From Mesostigma viride (lineage: Eukaryota; Streptophyta; Mesostigmatophyceae; Mesostigmatales; Mesostigmataceae): DNA of 64,000 nucleotides. Positions within the stretch are counted from its first letter, which is position 1. Each line of letters starts with the position of its first letter. The position numbers and the translations under genes are program-made. The notes under the pieces were generated by a model. That model did not search any database and had not been told where the DNA came from. It was given only the letters and a program-made list of their open reading frames with translations. The stretch spans positions 109,267-173,266 of the forward strand of contig RPFO01000144.1 of the NCBI GenBank assembly GCA_009746045.1, in the 5' to 3' direction. Positions 9,043 to 20,440 of this stretch are shown piece after piece.

Positions 9043-10555
9043 GGGGCGGCTGCACACACACGTACATACACCGCGCACGCAAGGGGCAACTGCACACACA
9101 TGTACACACACCGCGCACGCTTGGGGCGGCTGCACACACACGTACCTACACCGCGCACGCAAGGGGCGGCTGCACACACACGTACATACACCGCGCACGC
9201 AAGGGGCAACTGCACACACATGTACATACACCGCGCAACCACTGGGCGGCTGCACACACACGTACATACACCGCGCACGCAAGGGGCGGCTGCACACATA
9301 CGTACCTACACCGCGCACCCAAGGGGCGACTGCACACACATGTACATCCACCGCGCACGCAAGGGACGGCTGCACACACACGTACACACACCATGCACGC
9401 AAGGGCCGGCTGCACACACACGTACATACACCGCGCACGCAAGGGGCGGCTGCACACACACGTACACACACCGCGCACGCAAGGGGCGGCTGCACACACA
9501 CGTTCATACACCATGCACGCAAGGGGCTGCACACACACTTACACACACCATGCACGCAAGGGCCGGCATGCACACACACTGGCATACACCGCGCACGCAA
9601 GGGGCGGCTGCACCCACATGTACATACACCATGCACGCAAGGACAAGGATTCACACACACGTACACACACCGCGCACGCAAGGGGCGGCTGCACACACAC
9701 GTACACACACCATGCACGCAATTGCCGGCATGCACACACACGTACATCCACCGCGCACGCAAGGGGCAACTGCACACACATGTACACACGCTTGGGGCGG
9801 CTGCACTCACATGTACACACACCGCGCACGCAAGGGCCGGCTGCACACACACTGGCATACACCGCGCACGCAAGGGGCGGCTGCACACACACTTACACAC
9901 ACAATGCACGCAATTAGGGGCGACGGCACTCACATGTACATACTGTTGGGCGGCTGCACTCACATGTACATACACCGCGCATGCAAGGGGCAACTGCACA
10001 CACACGTACACACAGCATGCACGCAAGGGCCGGCATGCACACACACGTACATACACTGCGCACGCAAGGGGCAACTGCACACACACGTACACACACCATG
10101 CACGGAAGGGACGGCTGCACTCACATGTACACACACCATGCACGCAAGGGCCGGCTGCACACACACGTACATACACCATGCACGCAAGGGCCGGCATGCA
10201 CACACACGTACATACACTGCGCACACAAGGGGCAACTGCACACACACGTACACACACCATGCACGGAAGGGACGGCTGCACTCACATGTACATCCACCGC
10301 GCAACCACGGGGCGGCTGCACTCACATGTACATACACCGCGCACGAAAGGGGTGGCTGCACACACACGTACATCCACCGCGCACGCAAGGGGCGGCTGCA
10401 CACACACATACATACACCATGCACGCAAGGGGCGAGTGCAAAAACATGTACATACACCGCGCACGCAAGGGGCAACTGCCCACACATGGACATTCACTGC
10501 GCACGCAAGGGGAGGCTGCATTAACACGTACATACACCGCGCACGCAAGGGACGG
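9043..10555. repeat. 40-bp minisatellite, block 3
   Basis: This has the same unit and orientation as the other blocks. Bases 9075-10555 repeat 5521-6719 plus 7594-7880 in the same variant order, so a duplication of at least 1.5 kb of array took place before P1 and element B inserted. The block ends in GACGG (10551-10555), the TSD of element B. Confidence 0.93.
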
Positions 10556-11172
10556 AGTTGTGAGGGTGAGAATGCCACGAATTCCGCCATGGTTCTTGCA
10601 GGAAGTTGCCTTTATTAATAACAAGGAAACACAGACGTAAGTCACGTCACTTCCAAGACTGCACGCAGCACAGACGACAGGGTCGCAGTGCCAAGAGAAC
10701 GTGCACGCAAGAACTAGCGTCCCGGTGTGACCAAGTCACTCATATAGCTTGCTAGGGACGCGTCCAAGTATTCAGCTGCACTGTCACAGCTGAACTGTCA
10801 ATCAATTGATTACACAGACTCTGGCACGCCTTTGGCGCGCAGATCTATCAATTGTCCATACGGCTAGTCCTGTGGACCTATCCGTACACTAGTCAGCATC
10901 AATTGTCTCATAGGTCCTGGCGCGCTACAGCACGCCTACCTATCAATTGACCATCAAGTCCTGTACAAGTCCTGTCAACGTCCTGCGGACTATCAAAGTG
11001 ACACTTGTACATCCTGTGTCCGTACGCGCCCACAGTGGCGCGCCGGGTACTGTCGGCACAGCCTAGGAAACGTCATAACTTTTACGTTCCTTAACCAAAT
11101 GAGGCGTTCAAGGTGCCGCTGGAAAGAGCGTAACAATCTCTATCCATCTAACGTAAATCCTTTACGTTAACT
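10556..11172 (-). repeat. LTR of element B (3' LTR in element orientation, 617 bp)
   Basis: In element orientation it begins AGTTAACGTAAAGG and ends CTCACAACT. It contains a likely AATAAA poly(A) signal (TTTATT at 10611-10616 on plus) and four copies of CAATTG, each within ATCAATTG or TCAATTG, between about 10800 and 10950, which could be regulator sites. It differs by very few bases from 20441-21057. Confidence 0.9.
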
Positions 11173-12121
11173 CCAATCCCTTCTTTTCTTTAGGGATTAC
11201 ATCCCCTGCCAGGGACCCTTGAAGTAGCTTGAAATGTCCTTCACTCCAGCTTGAAGCTTGAACAGATGTCTTTAATGGCCAATGCCATTCCCCCAGCCCT
11301 TTCTTTTAAGGAACTGGAAAAGAAACAGATCTGCCACAGGGAAAACCATTCCATGAGAAATGGATAAAACCTATGGAAGTGGCATTACAGAGTACCACCA
11401 GATATTAGAAGCACACAAAATTAAATACATACAGGTTAATTCTATGAGGTCTTCTCCAGGAATTAATCCCATCACCTCGGTAGAGCCTCCAGTACAATGA
11501 CCTTCTGGCGGTGAGTTACATTAATCCCAGATACTAATCCCATAAAACCCAGTACATATTCAATATAAGTACAATAAATCCATGACAATTAAAATACCAC
11601 TTGACAAAGTAAGGCGTATTACAATAGTTTGCCTGTCATTCTCTCAACAGGGGTCTATTGGCGCCCGTCTTACGGCGCCCGTCTACTTGCCAGATGGTAA
11701 ACTGCCACAGCAAACAAATGACAAAATGAAAACACATAGGCAACAATTAAATCCTGCCCTGGGGAACTAGGGAAGTCTGAACAGGCAAACACCTGAACAG
11801 GCCAGCTTGTAGAAACATAATACCAGGGAATCGAACCCCGCCCTATAAACCCCAGAATAAAGGTTCCCAGACCATTGTGAGAAGTATGTACAAATATACA
11901 TTTCTTTTAAAATAGAATACATGGTCTGTAATGGACCTGTCAACCTTGTGTAGTCAACAGCATGAACCCCAGCCAAAACCTGGCTGTACCTGATTAAAAT
12001 CAGAGTGAGTGTACCATGGTCCATGAGCCTTAGTACAGACTAAGATACAGGTATTATGCCAGTCACAATGCTGACACTACCACACAATCTGCTCTCCAAT
12101 GCCCTATAACCAGGCCCCAGC
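11173..12121 (-). other. Element B 3' untranslated region with polypurine tract
   Basis: No ORF resembling a known domain is present. Directly next to the LTR the minus strand reads AAAGAAAAGAAGGGATTGG and then AGTT, a strong polypurine tract. Element C has a very similar tract before its 3' LTR (42748-42760). Confidence 0.65.
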
Positions 12122-12541
12122 TTAGACAGCTTGCTGAGATGGGTCCATCAGAGACTGAAGAACCTTGTATTGCACTGCTGCCTTCTGCACTAGCTTGGTC
12201 AAAGCATCAGCAGGATTGTCAACCCCAGGGATATGCTCAATATTGGCCAAGGAGGACAATTCCTTAAGAAGGAGATAATCCAAGTCCCTACTTCTGGCCA
12301 TCTGCCTGTGCACAAACTGCACCATCCCCATGGAGTCTGTTTTTAGAAGAGTGGTAACCTGAAGTGGCCAAGGAGTGTTAGAAGTCATCTGATGAAGCAA
12401 CTCCTTCAGATAAAGGCTTGTGTGAATGCCTTCACAAATAGCCCTGCATTCTGCCACATCACTGCTGACAGCCACCCGTTTGTGCAGGCGACTAAACCAG
12501 CTCACCAAACTCCCCAGGCCTTCCTGTCTGAGCACAAAGAG

Positions 12542-13053
12542 TGTTAAAGGGCATGGGGTTATTATTATGGGGACTTAAATTAATAATTCGTAGGTGGTGA
12601 ATCATTGCCGACTTAAGCGTCAGGAGCCAGGAAAATTATTTATTACGTCCATTTGGTGTGGCTTTCCATGGCTACCTCAAGGTAGCGTGAACATTGGTAA
12701 TTATGGTAGGTGAGTGGTGGCGGCGGCCCTGGTATGCGCATGGGCCGACAATGGGTCGATAACGACAGCTGGTATGTTGGAACATGGTGCATGCGCATGC
12801 ATGACTCGGTACGGCATGGTATGACATGCACATGACACAATACTATAATCTGGTGAAGATAGTGACCAATGGTCCTAGTGCCATTGTACAACTTGGCACA
12901 TAGTCATAGTCTCCGTTCACGTAGGACAAATCCCACTTAGGTACTACTATCCGAGCATATCTATTTGTTAATTAGGGCTCGAATACAGTTGCCCGTATTA
13001 TAGATTTCTGCACGGTCAGCATAATGGGCATATTCAAGACAGGATTCTTGACA
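12542..13053 (-). repeat. LTR of nested non-autonomous element (512 bp)
   Basis: This is one of a pair with 14702-15213. On the plus strand it starts TGTTAAAGGGCATGG and ends GGATTCTTGACA. I noticed only two base differences between the pair (near 12707 and 12911). Confidence 0.9.
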
Positions 13054-14701
13054 CCCTCCTTGCACATGATGCTGTCTATAAATACAAATGCTAGATCCTG
13101 GGCGAGGGTAGTCGGGTACCTAAGTGGATTCCCTCCTTACACGACACCCTGGTCTTGATATAAAACAGCAAGAAAAATGAGGGCAAGGTTGTGTAGCCCC
13201 ATATTGTCACATGGAGTGCGCCACACGAGGGTGGAGCCAAACTGGAAACAGGCTCTTAAACTGGAAAGACTGGTTGCTCAGTGTTGAGGCTGGATGCAGA
13301 CTGTAGCCGGTACTGGTTGATGCCAGGGTTGCAGCTCGAAACGTTGGGAACTGGTAGCGGCTGGTAAACCGGTGACGTCAGCTGTTGTGTGTGCACACAC
13401 GATCTATGCTGTGTGTGGGTACAGTTTCTTGTGTGGTGCTGGTAGTGCTACTTTGACTTGTTTGCCAACAGGTTTTGATGCAACTTACTGCAACTACTAC
13501 AAGGTGAACTGTGACGTGAGGATGTAGAGCTGGTTGCTGGACTGCTACTTGCTAGCTAGACAAGTGCGTGCAGCTGACTGCAGCTACTATCTACTCTACG
13601 CCTGTGGTGGAGAGTCATGCATGTGCTGCTGGGTGCTACTACTTCTCCTTGCTGGCTAGGCAAGTGTGGGTAGCTGCCTGCATGGACTATGCAGTGTACT
13701 CTGTTCCTGCTGGTGTTGCCTGCTGTGCTTGTTGATGCCAGTGTGATGGTGCTGATGGGACTGTGCTGTTACTGCTGCTTACATTATGGGGCAACTGGTT
13801 GCTAGTGGGTGTCTAGTGCTGGCACGTGATAATGCAACTAGCTGTTACTGCTGCTAGTGGTGCCTGCAACTAGTTAAATGTGTCTGAATTATAAAACTGC
13901 AACTAGTGCTGAAAACAACGTGGGGGTTAGTGAGCACCCTCCTTAGTGTGGTGTGCAGCTGTGTCAGCAGGCTGGCCTTGAGAGCAGGACCCAGGGAATG
14001 TTCCCCTTTTTCTTGGAAACTTGGAGCATGGCAGGCTCTGGGCTCTTGAAGTGATGACCGTTTAAAAAGAATTCCGGTTTAAAAGAATGCGCCCAAAAGA
14101 ATGTTGATGCCACGCGAAATGGTGCCGGTACAAAAGAAAGACCGGTTCTCATGAAAAATTCTTGAGGTAAACAGCTCCGCCGATTTCTCGTCGATGCTCA
14201 CAGCTCGCGCGGCTCAGTGGGAGCCCGTCAGTGACCCCGCGCCGATTGAACGCACTGCACTCGGCCAAAAAATGTGCTGCCAGGTAAAAAATCACTGGCG
14301 CTGCCTGGAACCAGAGCCGGCACCTTTTGAGTGCCAGGCTTCAGTGCCGACGTCCCCATCACCGAAATGTTGGCGTTTGATCAGTTTCGGGCATATATAA
14401 GTATAAAAGCGTAGATCTGGCCTGCGCACCGGAGCTTGGGAAATTCTTGACGGATTTTAGCGACGGTAGGTGTCACCCCGAATATTTGGTGTTACCACAC
14501 ATTGAAGTAAGTCGATTGAAAGCCTTGAATTTCACGGTAGCATCTGCGCCATAATCATGGTCGTATCAAGTACAAGAATTCGACCAAGCTGCTCCGTATA
14601 TGAAAATATAAACTATGATCAAGGCGCTCAATAAAATGTGAGCTGCCGCTTAGAGGTTGGTTAATTCCGTTGAAAGATCTTGCCCCGGACCTCCGATGCC
14701 A
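13054..14701 (-). other. Internal region of nested non-autonomous element
   Basis: I see no ORF with recognisable domains in this 1.65-kb stretch. It is bounded by a minus-strand polypurine tract next to 13054 and by the primer-binding site at 14683-14701. Confidence 0.7.
14683..14701 (-). promoter_or_regulatory. tRNA primer-binding site
   Basis: The minus strand reads TGGCATCGGAGGTCCGGGG immediately inside the LTR. The plus-strand complement ends in CCA, as the 3' end of a primer tRNA would. The matching tRNA cannot be named from the window. Confidence 0.65.
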
Positions 14702-15213
14702 TGTTAAAGGGCATGGGGTTATTATTATGGGGACTTAAATTAATAATTCGTAGGTGGTGAATCATTGCCGACTTAAGCGTCAGGAGCCAGGAAAATTATT
14801 TATTACGTCCATTTGGTGTGGCTTTCCATGGCTACCTCAAGGTAGCGTGAACATTGGTAATTATGGTGGGTGAGTGGTGGCGGCGGCCCTGGTATGCGCA
14901 TGGGCCGACAATGGGTCGATAACGACAGCTGGTATGTTGGAACATGGTGCATGCGCATGCATGACTCGGTACGGCATGGTATGACATGCACATGACACAA
15001 TACTATAATCTGGTGAAGATAGTGACCAATGGTCCTAGTGCCATTGTACAACTTGGCACATAGTCATAGTGTCCGTTCACGTAGGACAAATCCCACTTAG
15101 GTACTACTATCCGAGCATATCTATTTGTTAATTAGGGCTCGAATACAGTTGCCCGTATTATAGATTTCTGCACGGTCAGCATAATGGGCATATTCAAGAC
15201 AGGATTCTTGACA
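14702..15213 (-). repeat. LTR of nested non-autonomous element (512 bp)
   Basis: This is the partner of 12542-13053. It ends at the AAGAG target duplication inside the RNase H coding region of element B. Confidence 0.9.
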
Positions 15214-18200
15214 AAGAGCCCTGCAGCCCTGCCCCTGACCTTGGAGACCTGCCTGCTGTCCATTGAGCTATCCACATACAGCTCCATGCAAATGGGTTGT
15301 GATAAATCCACTGCAGACAACAGAATGCCAGATGAAGCCCTGACCTGATCAGCCACCTTGGCAGACCCTAGCTCCACCAGCATGTCATCAGGCAACCTGG
15401 CTATGACCATAAGATCTGGCCTGGAAATGCCTGCCACCCAAGCAACCATGCCCCTCACCATGGGACACAGTGCCTGTGTGATGGTTGGAGGAAGCTTGCT
15501 AATGAGGGTCTCTTGATAATCATTGCCCCCCACCAGCAGCATACGCCACTCCCCCCCTTCTTCACCAGTGTGGCCTCCATGCCCACAAACAGCAGAGGCT
15601 CATTCTCCACCTGCCATTGCTCCCTACCCAGAGGAAACTTGGACTTAATGATGGAGATCAGCTCCTTAAGCCACGACGTGGGAGCTATCAGATGTAGGTC
15701 ATCCCCGTGCAGCGAAGCATACACTGGCAGGCCTTCCCATTGCCCCAGAAACAGACAGGGGTCTACAGGAGAGACCTTCAAGTTGCAATGTTCCTTCAGG
15801 AAACGGTTGAGAGTCTCCCTCCAGATTATTGGACTTGACCTCAGGCCCTCCAGGCCCTTGAGGATTTTAAGGAACTCCGTGTGGATGTCCCTTTTCCATA
15901 CAGCAGGCACCCTAACATAGAAAGGCGTCTTGCCCTCCCACTTTTCCTGTGCCACATCTGCATCCCCTCTAGAAATGCCCTCTTGAAGTCTACCACCACT
16001 GAGCCATAGTCCAAGCCCTTGTTGAGAAGGCCTAGAAATACACACAGCAGCAGCCTCCAAGTATCATGCAACATGCCAGGGGTATACAACTCCTCAGCAG
16101 TGCACTCACCAGTACCCTTGAACTCATTCAGCACTGGCCTGACATGTGGTACCTTGACCCCGTCCACCTCCTTCATCTTGATGACAAACTTGAGCTTGAG
16201 TAGACGTCGTGCAGGAGGCAGGTCATTGACAGGTTCCACGCATTTCTTGGAGATCCAGTCCTCCCCAGATTTAATCAAACCCAGTGTGACCTGGGGACAC
16301 ATAATGGGAGAGGACATGAGCTTCACCAGGCCTTGGTAGTTGATAGGGCTGTGTCCAGCAAGTGAGTGAGGACCAATGCCCAAACTGCTTGGATGACTAG
16401 CAGCTGGCAATATGAGGTCATCAACCAAGGGCTCCTGCCCCTGGCACACTTGCACACGCTTAACCGACCTGGTTACTGCACGTGATAGGTGAGTGGTCCT
16501 GAAATTAATCAGTGGGACCTGACCAGCCCCTTCCTTAGTCAGGAGAGAGGACGTGATCACTACTCCATCCTGGCATAGGAAATTCTGCCCCAGAAGAGCA
16601 GGTCCTTGATAGCCCTCCAAGACACAAAAAGCAGTGTCCTGTCCAAGGATAGGAATGAATACCTCACCCAGTACCTTCACGTGTACCCCGCCACTGAAGT
16701 CAGACACAAACTGATAGCTGGGTTCAGACATGCTGTACCCTGCTGCAGCCCTGGTCCCAATGATGGAAACCTGAGAATTAGTGTCTACCTCTAAGGCAGT
16801 GTCCAGCCCCAGATTGCCATGCCACCTGAGCTTGGCTACCTTGGGCTGCTTCTTGGCCCTTTGTAGAGCCCCAATCAATCCAGCCAAACTTGTCCCCCTG
16901 GGCTTGGTTAGTGCCTTGGGCTTGACAGTTGACTCCCCAGCTGTTGACCTTGCAGCCTGTTCAACAAGTACCTCTGCAACCTGGCCAGGGCTGACAGATT
17001 CCCCTGCAACAGATGTGGTCGTTGCGTCAGTGATGTCACCTGGGACCTGAAAATCCTGCAGATCCTGTGAGCCTTGTGCCTGACTGCCCTCATTCATCAG
17101 GTTAGGCTTGACATATGACCAACTCAGCCGGTGCACATGCTTTGGTTCGTCCTCCATGCTGACCAAGCATGCGTGGCTAGCTTCATCAACCTGGGTAACC
17201 ACCCCAGGACTCCAGCTACCACGTTTGCCATAAAGGCTAGGTTCCTTCCAAGCTAGGACCTTCTGACCCACTTGTGGCTCCAGCATCTTCCAACCCCGGT
17301 CCTTCTCCCTCAGCTTGGCAAAGGTGACATGTGCAGCATGTTTCCAGCCCTCCAGCACATGTGGTGGGCACAGGCCATGATATAGACCCATTGGGCTGAC
17401 AGCAACTCCATCATAGTAGAAGTTAACCCTGCTGTTCAGCTGCTGCTCCACGTTCCTCAGCCATGCACTCCTGACAAGTGCAGGTGCAGACAAGGGTACC
17501 CAGTCTTCAGAGATGATCAATTTCTTGACCTCCTGGATTGCCCTCTCGATAGCACCCTGCTGCCCATGAGCCTCCCTAGGTGTAACCAGCAACTCAGGAA
17601 GGGTAGGATCACCCTTGAGATGCTGAAACTGCATGTCCACCTGGATCCTTGTGGTAGGAAACTTGGCTCTTACATTCTGCAGGGCAGCCAGCAAGTACCT
17701 GTTCTTCATAGAAGGTAAATGCTCCAGCACCTTGTATTTCGTGTACCTGTCCACGCACACCAACAGTTGCATGCCCCTGATGTGTTGGATATCACACTGC
17801 AGATCACCAATGCTCTGAGGTAGAGCTTTGGCATGTGATTTCCTGGGCTTGTTGGAGGACAACTGGCACTTACACCGTGAGGCAGCTTGCTGACACGCCT
17901 TAAGAAGGGGTGCCCTGCCCATACGGAAGGCAAAGTTGTTTGACAGAGAAGTGGCATGCCCAAACATGTTGTGGATTCGGGCACCCAACTCCTGGTACAC
18001 AGAGGAAGCAGTCCCTGGCACAGTCAGGACTGTGCTGTCAGGTTGTCCAGCATCACCATGCTGACTTCCATCCTGTTCTGACTCAGAGCCTGAGTCACCC
18101 TGCTCATGCCCAACACCTGGACCGCCAGCAGGGACCACATGCATACCACCAGAGGCCTTCACACCCCTCTGTGGTTGTACATTGGTTTCTCTCAAAATGA

Positions 18201-18420
18201 GAGGTCCACCCTCGTGCCCAGCACGAGGATGCATGGGGTCAGACATTCTTACAGCTGCACCAGCTGTCAAGGACGTCTTCATAGGAACCTGTACCTCTCC
18301 AGGTGACCTGGGGCCACACTGAACCTGGAGATCACCCTCTTGTTGCCCAGATATAAAATCTGCATTGGAGCACCTGGCCTCCCCCTTGGGTGAATTAAGG
18401 TGTGTAGGGGTTGCCTCAGA

Positions 18421-18426
18421 CAGTCA
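18421..18426 (-). other. Candidate readthrough stop, TGA CTG, between gag and pol of element B
   Basis: On the minus strand the codons are CAG TGA CTG TCT. The frame downstream is open without interruption into integrase. Elements A and C have TGA CTA at the same place. Confidence 0.6.
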
Positions 18427-19537
18427 CTGCTCCTTGTTGTCTTCTTGCTGACTGCCCTTTGAAGGCTGGCCTGCCTGGGACTTGTTGTTGTTCTTCTTGT
18501 TGTTGTTGTTATTCTTGTTGCTGCCCTGGCCCTGGGACTTCTTGAAGCTGGGACACTCCTTCTTGATGTGCCCCCACCCCTTGCACAGGTAGCATTGTAT
18601 CTTGGACTTGCCCTGGCCACTGCCCCCATTGTCAGACGCGTTGCCCTGCTTGGGCTGACCACCCACCCGCCTGAACACCGACTTGGAGTGTGACCTCCTG
18701 TCAGAATCAGGTGAATGATCTCCCTTGCGCTTGTTATGGTTGCCCCTACGCCCTCCTTGGCTTCGGTCAGCCTCAGACGTCTTGGAGCCACCCTGGGTAC
18801 GCCCGCCTGCCTGGGTAGCCTTCACTGCTGGCACTCCACCCTCAAACAGCTCCTCTGCCTCGAGTGCTTGTTTAATGATGACCTTGTAGGCCTTCAGGGT
18901 AGAGTGTGGGGCACACATGACTTTTAAGGAGCCACGTGTCGCCTTATCCAGCCCAGAAACCTTGAGCCAGTTGGTTAGGGCTATGTTATCAGCGACATTA
19001 AAGCCGTGAGCCCTGCCCTCCTCAACCATCTTACAATAGTTGAGAAAGTTCTGGATCAGGTCCCCCTTGACCTCCCACCCTTGATACTTGTCCTGCCAAT
19101 GGATGCCGACCTTCTTGCGTTGGTCTTCCAGCAGCTCCTTCAGCTCAGCCACGTACAGTGCCCAGGCCTTATTGGCCTTTTGCACTCCCTGGTTAGGTCC
19201 TTAATCTGGTCAGTACACTTGCCAAAAGTGCTACTTCCTATCCAGATTTGATAGTAATTTGTACCACCGTACAAGCTAGGGAACCCTTCCAATCCTCCAC
19301 AAACTCTTCAGCCTGCTTAGGCTTGGAGTCTGAGGTTACAGGCTGCAGCTGATTGACAATTAAAAGACCCTGTGTGGTGAGATCAAAGCCATGAACAGCT
19401 TGTGCATTATTATTATTGTGAGGAAGGTTGGTAATCTCTCCGGTAAGCCCCACGTCATCTACGTGAGCGGTTCCACTACCAGCACCCCCATTATTATTCC
19501 CACTGGCTGGACCCTTGCTACGGCGTCCCTCAGCCAT
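18424..19537 (-). pseudogene. Element B gag with zinc knuckle, frameshifted
   Basis: The N-terminal part starts at ATG 19535-19537 (MAEGRRSKGP). It loses frame near 19240, continues in a second frame (reading DQIKDLTRECK) and shifts again near 19190 into the 250-residue C-terminal part. That part contains a CX2CX4HX4C knuckle (CYLCKGWGHIKKEC), then an Asn/Gln/Lys-rich tail. The stop is TGA at 18424-18426, followed by CTG, with pol continuing in the same frame. Gag would form the particle and bind RNA. The product is broken by at least two frameshifts. Confidence 0.82.
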
Positions 19538-19705
19538 CCTGCACTACAAGCTATTCAAAGAACACCTTAGCAAAGCAGCAGAAAATATGTACAAAATTTG
19601 TGTCGTCACTGCCGCCTGCGCCGGTGTCGCTGCCGCCCCCGCGAATTGCCGCTGAAAATTCGACAAAAAAATGTCGACGAGTACTGCAAAAGAAAATTAG
19701 GCCGA

Positions 19706-20416
19706 CTAGTAGTCAAGGCCCCTGAAGTCGCAGTACGTGTATACGAACTCACGATCCTCCATATCCAGCTCCGGACCTGCACCGGTATGTATTAAAACCG
19801 GTGTGCTCCCCGCCGCGTAAGTTGCGACGCGCCGACGCGCGACGAGGCGCAGAGGATGTGTAAAGATCGTCAACAATTCCCACCCCGCGGGAATCCACTC
19901 TCGCACAGATGCGAGAAATGCCACCAGGTTAATTAAAACCTGGCGCTCACGACTGCGTACGCCGCGAGTGAGCAGCGATAGCAGCGCAAGATCTTGAAAC
20001 AAATTTGTTGACACCGCCGGCGCGCCCCCCGTGCGTAGCGATGCCCAGTTTTGCAGGTTTCTCTGGTAACCGGTGAGTGAAGAGAGGACGTTGTCCAACT
20101 CCTCAATGGCAGTCGTGACTTCGGTCACCGACCGCAAACCTCCCCGCACCTGGACCGTAAATGTCGATAAAATGTTTCGAATCTGGTCCAACAGGTTGCG
20201 GATTGCCGGCACCAGTGCTGGCAAATCGGGGTCCTCGGGGTTATCCCCGAGCAATGGATGAGCTGCGCGCTGTTGACGATGAAGCTCGTCGAGCGAGATC
20301 GTAACTTCGTCGAGCAATTGCTGCCACGACGGCGCAGTCGGTCTTGACGAAGGACCAGCCGGCGGAGCGGCTATTTCCTCGTCATCGGGAATCCGGAATT
20401 CTTCAGAATTTGGCAT
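19706..20416 (-). CDS. Element B ORF0, upstream of gag, unknown function
   Basis: This 236-residue ORF starts at ATG 20414-20416, 24 bases inside the LTR, and is intact. The protein begins MPNSEEFRIPDDEE, has an acidic, Pro/Ala-rich N-terminus, then mainly helical-looking Leu/Ile-rich sequence, and ends CDFRGLDY. I recognise no domain. It occupies the usual place of the gag N-terminus but is a separate ORF ahead of the zinc-knuckle gag. Element C has an ORF of similar size in the same place. It could be a matrix-like gag portion or an accessory protein. A longer reading beginning inside the LTR (20530) is unlikely to be the real start. Confidence 0.6.
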   Translation of the reverse strand: MPNSEEFRIPDDEEIAAPPAGPSSRPTAPSWQQLLDEVTISLDELHRQQRAAHPLLGDNPEDPDLPALVPAIRNLLDQIRNILSTFTVQVRGGLRSVTEVTTAIEELDNVLSSLTGYQRNLQNWASLRTGGAPAVSTNLFQDLALLSLLTRGVRSRERQVLINLVAFLASVREWIPAGWELLTIFTHPLRLVARRRVATYAAGSTPVLIHTGAGPELDMEDREFVYTYCDFRGLDY

Positions 20417-20440
20417 CTTTTTAACAGAGCGTGTAATACG

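Larger units (their letters stand above)
12542..15213 (-). mobile_element. Non-autonomous LTR element (LARD/TRIM-like) nested in element B
   Basis: Two 512-bp LTRs, TG...CA on either strand, flank 1648 bp with no recognisable coding sequence. The TSD is AAGAG (12537-12541 and 15214-15218). On the minus strand the LTR end is followed by TGGCATCGGAGGTCCGGGG, a typical primer-binding site starting with TGG. The purine tract AAGGAGGG lies before the other LTR, so the element is oriented minus. It depends on proteins made elsewhere and is younger than element B. Confidence 0.88.
12122..18423 (-). pseudogene. Element B pol (integrase, protease-like, RT, RNase H), broken
   Basis: The frame runs on directly from the gag TGA (18424-18426) through 47 codons to the first Met (18280-18282). 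The integrase has His-His/Cys-Cys zinc residues (RIHNMFGHA, CKC) and a D-D-E triad (LQCD, IQVD, AIER). The protease-like domain ALEVDTNSQVSIIG (near 16780) ends in ALLGQNFL. RT motif A is VVVDFKRAF; the catalytic box is LHGDDL (near 15697-15709). RNase H begins with YVDSSMDS. One base appears lost after FKRAFLEG (near 15965), a second frameshift lies near 15530, and an LTR element (12542-15213) splits RNase H. The last part (12122-12541) has AECRAICEG, KTDSMGM and NPADALTK. It cannot make a full product. Confidence 0.88.

Noticed and set aside
4611-10555. CRISPR array
   Set aside because: The 40-bp units are contiguous and differ only by point variants. There are no unique spacers and no cas genes.
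12643-12891. 82-residue minus-strand ORF, present twice (also 14803-15051)
   Set aside because: It lies entirely in the LTR of the non-autonomous element and is duplicated only because the LTR is.
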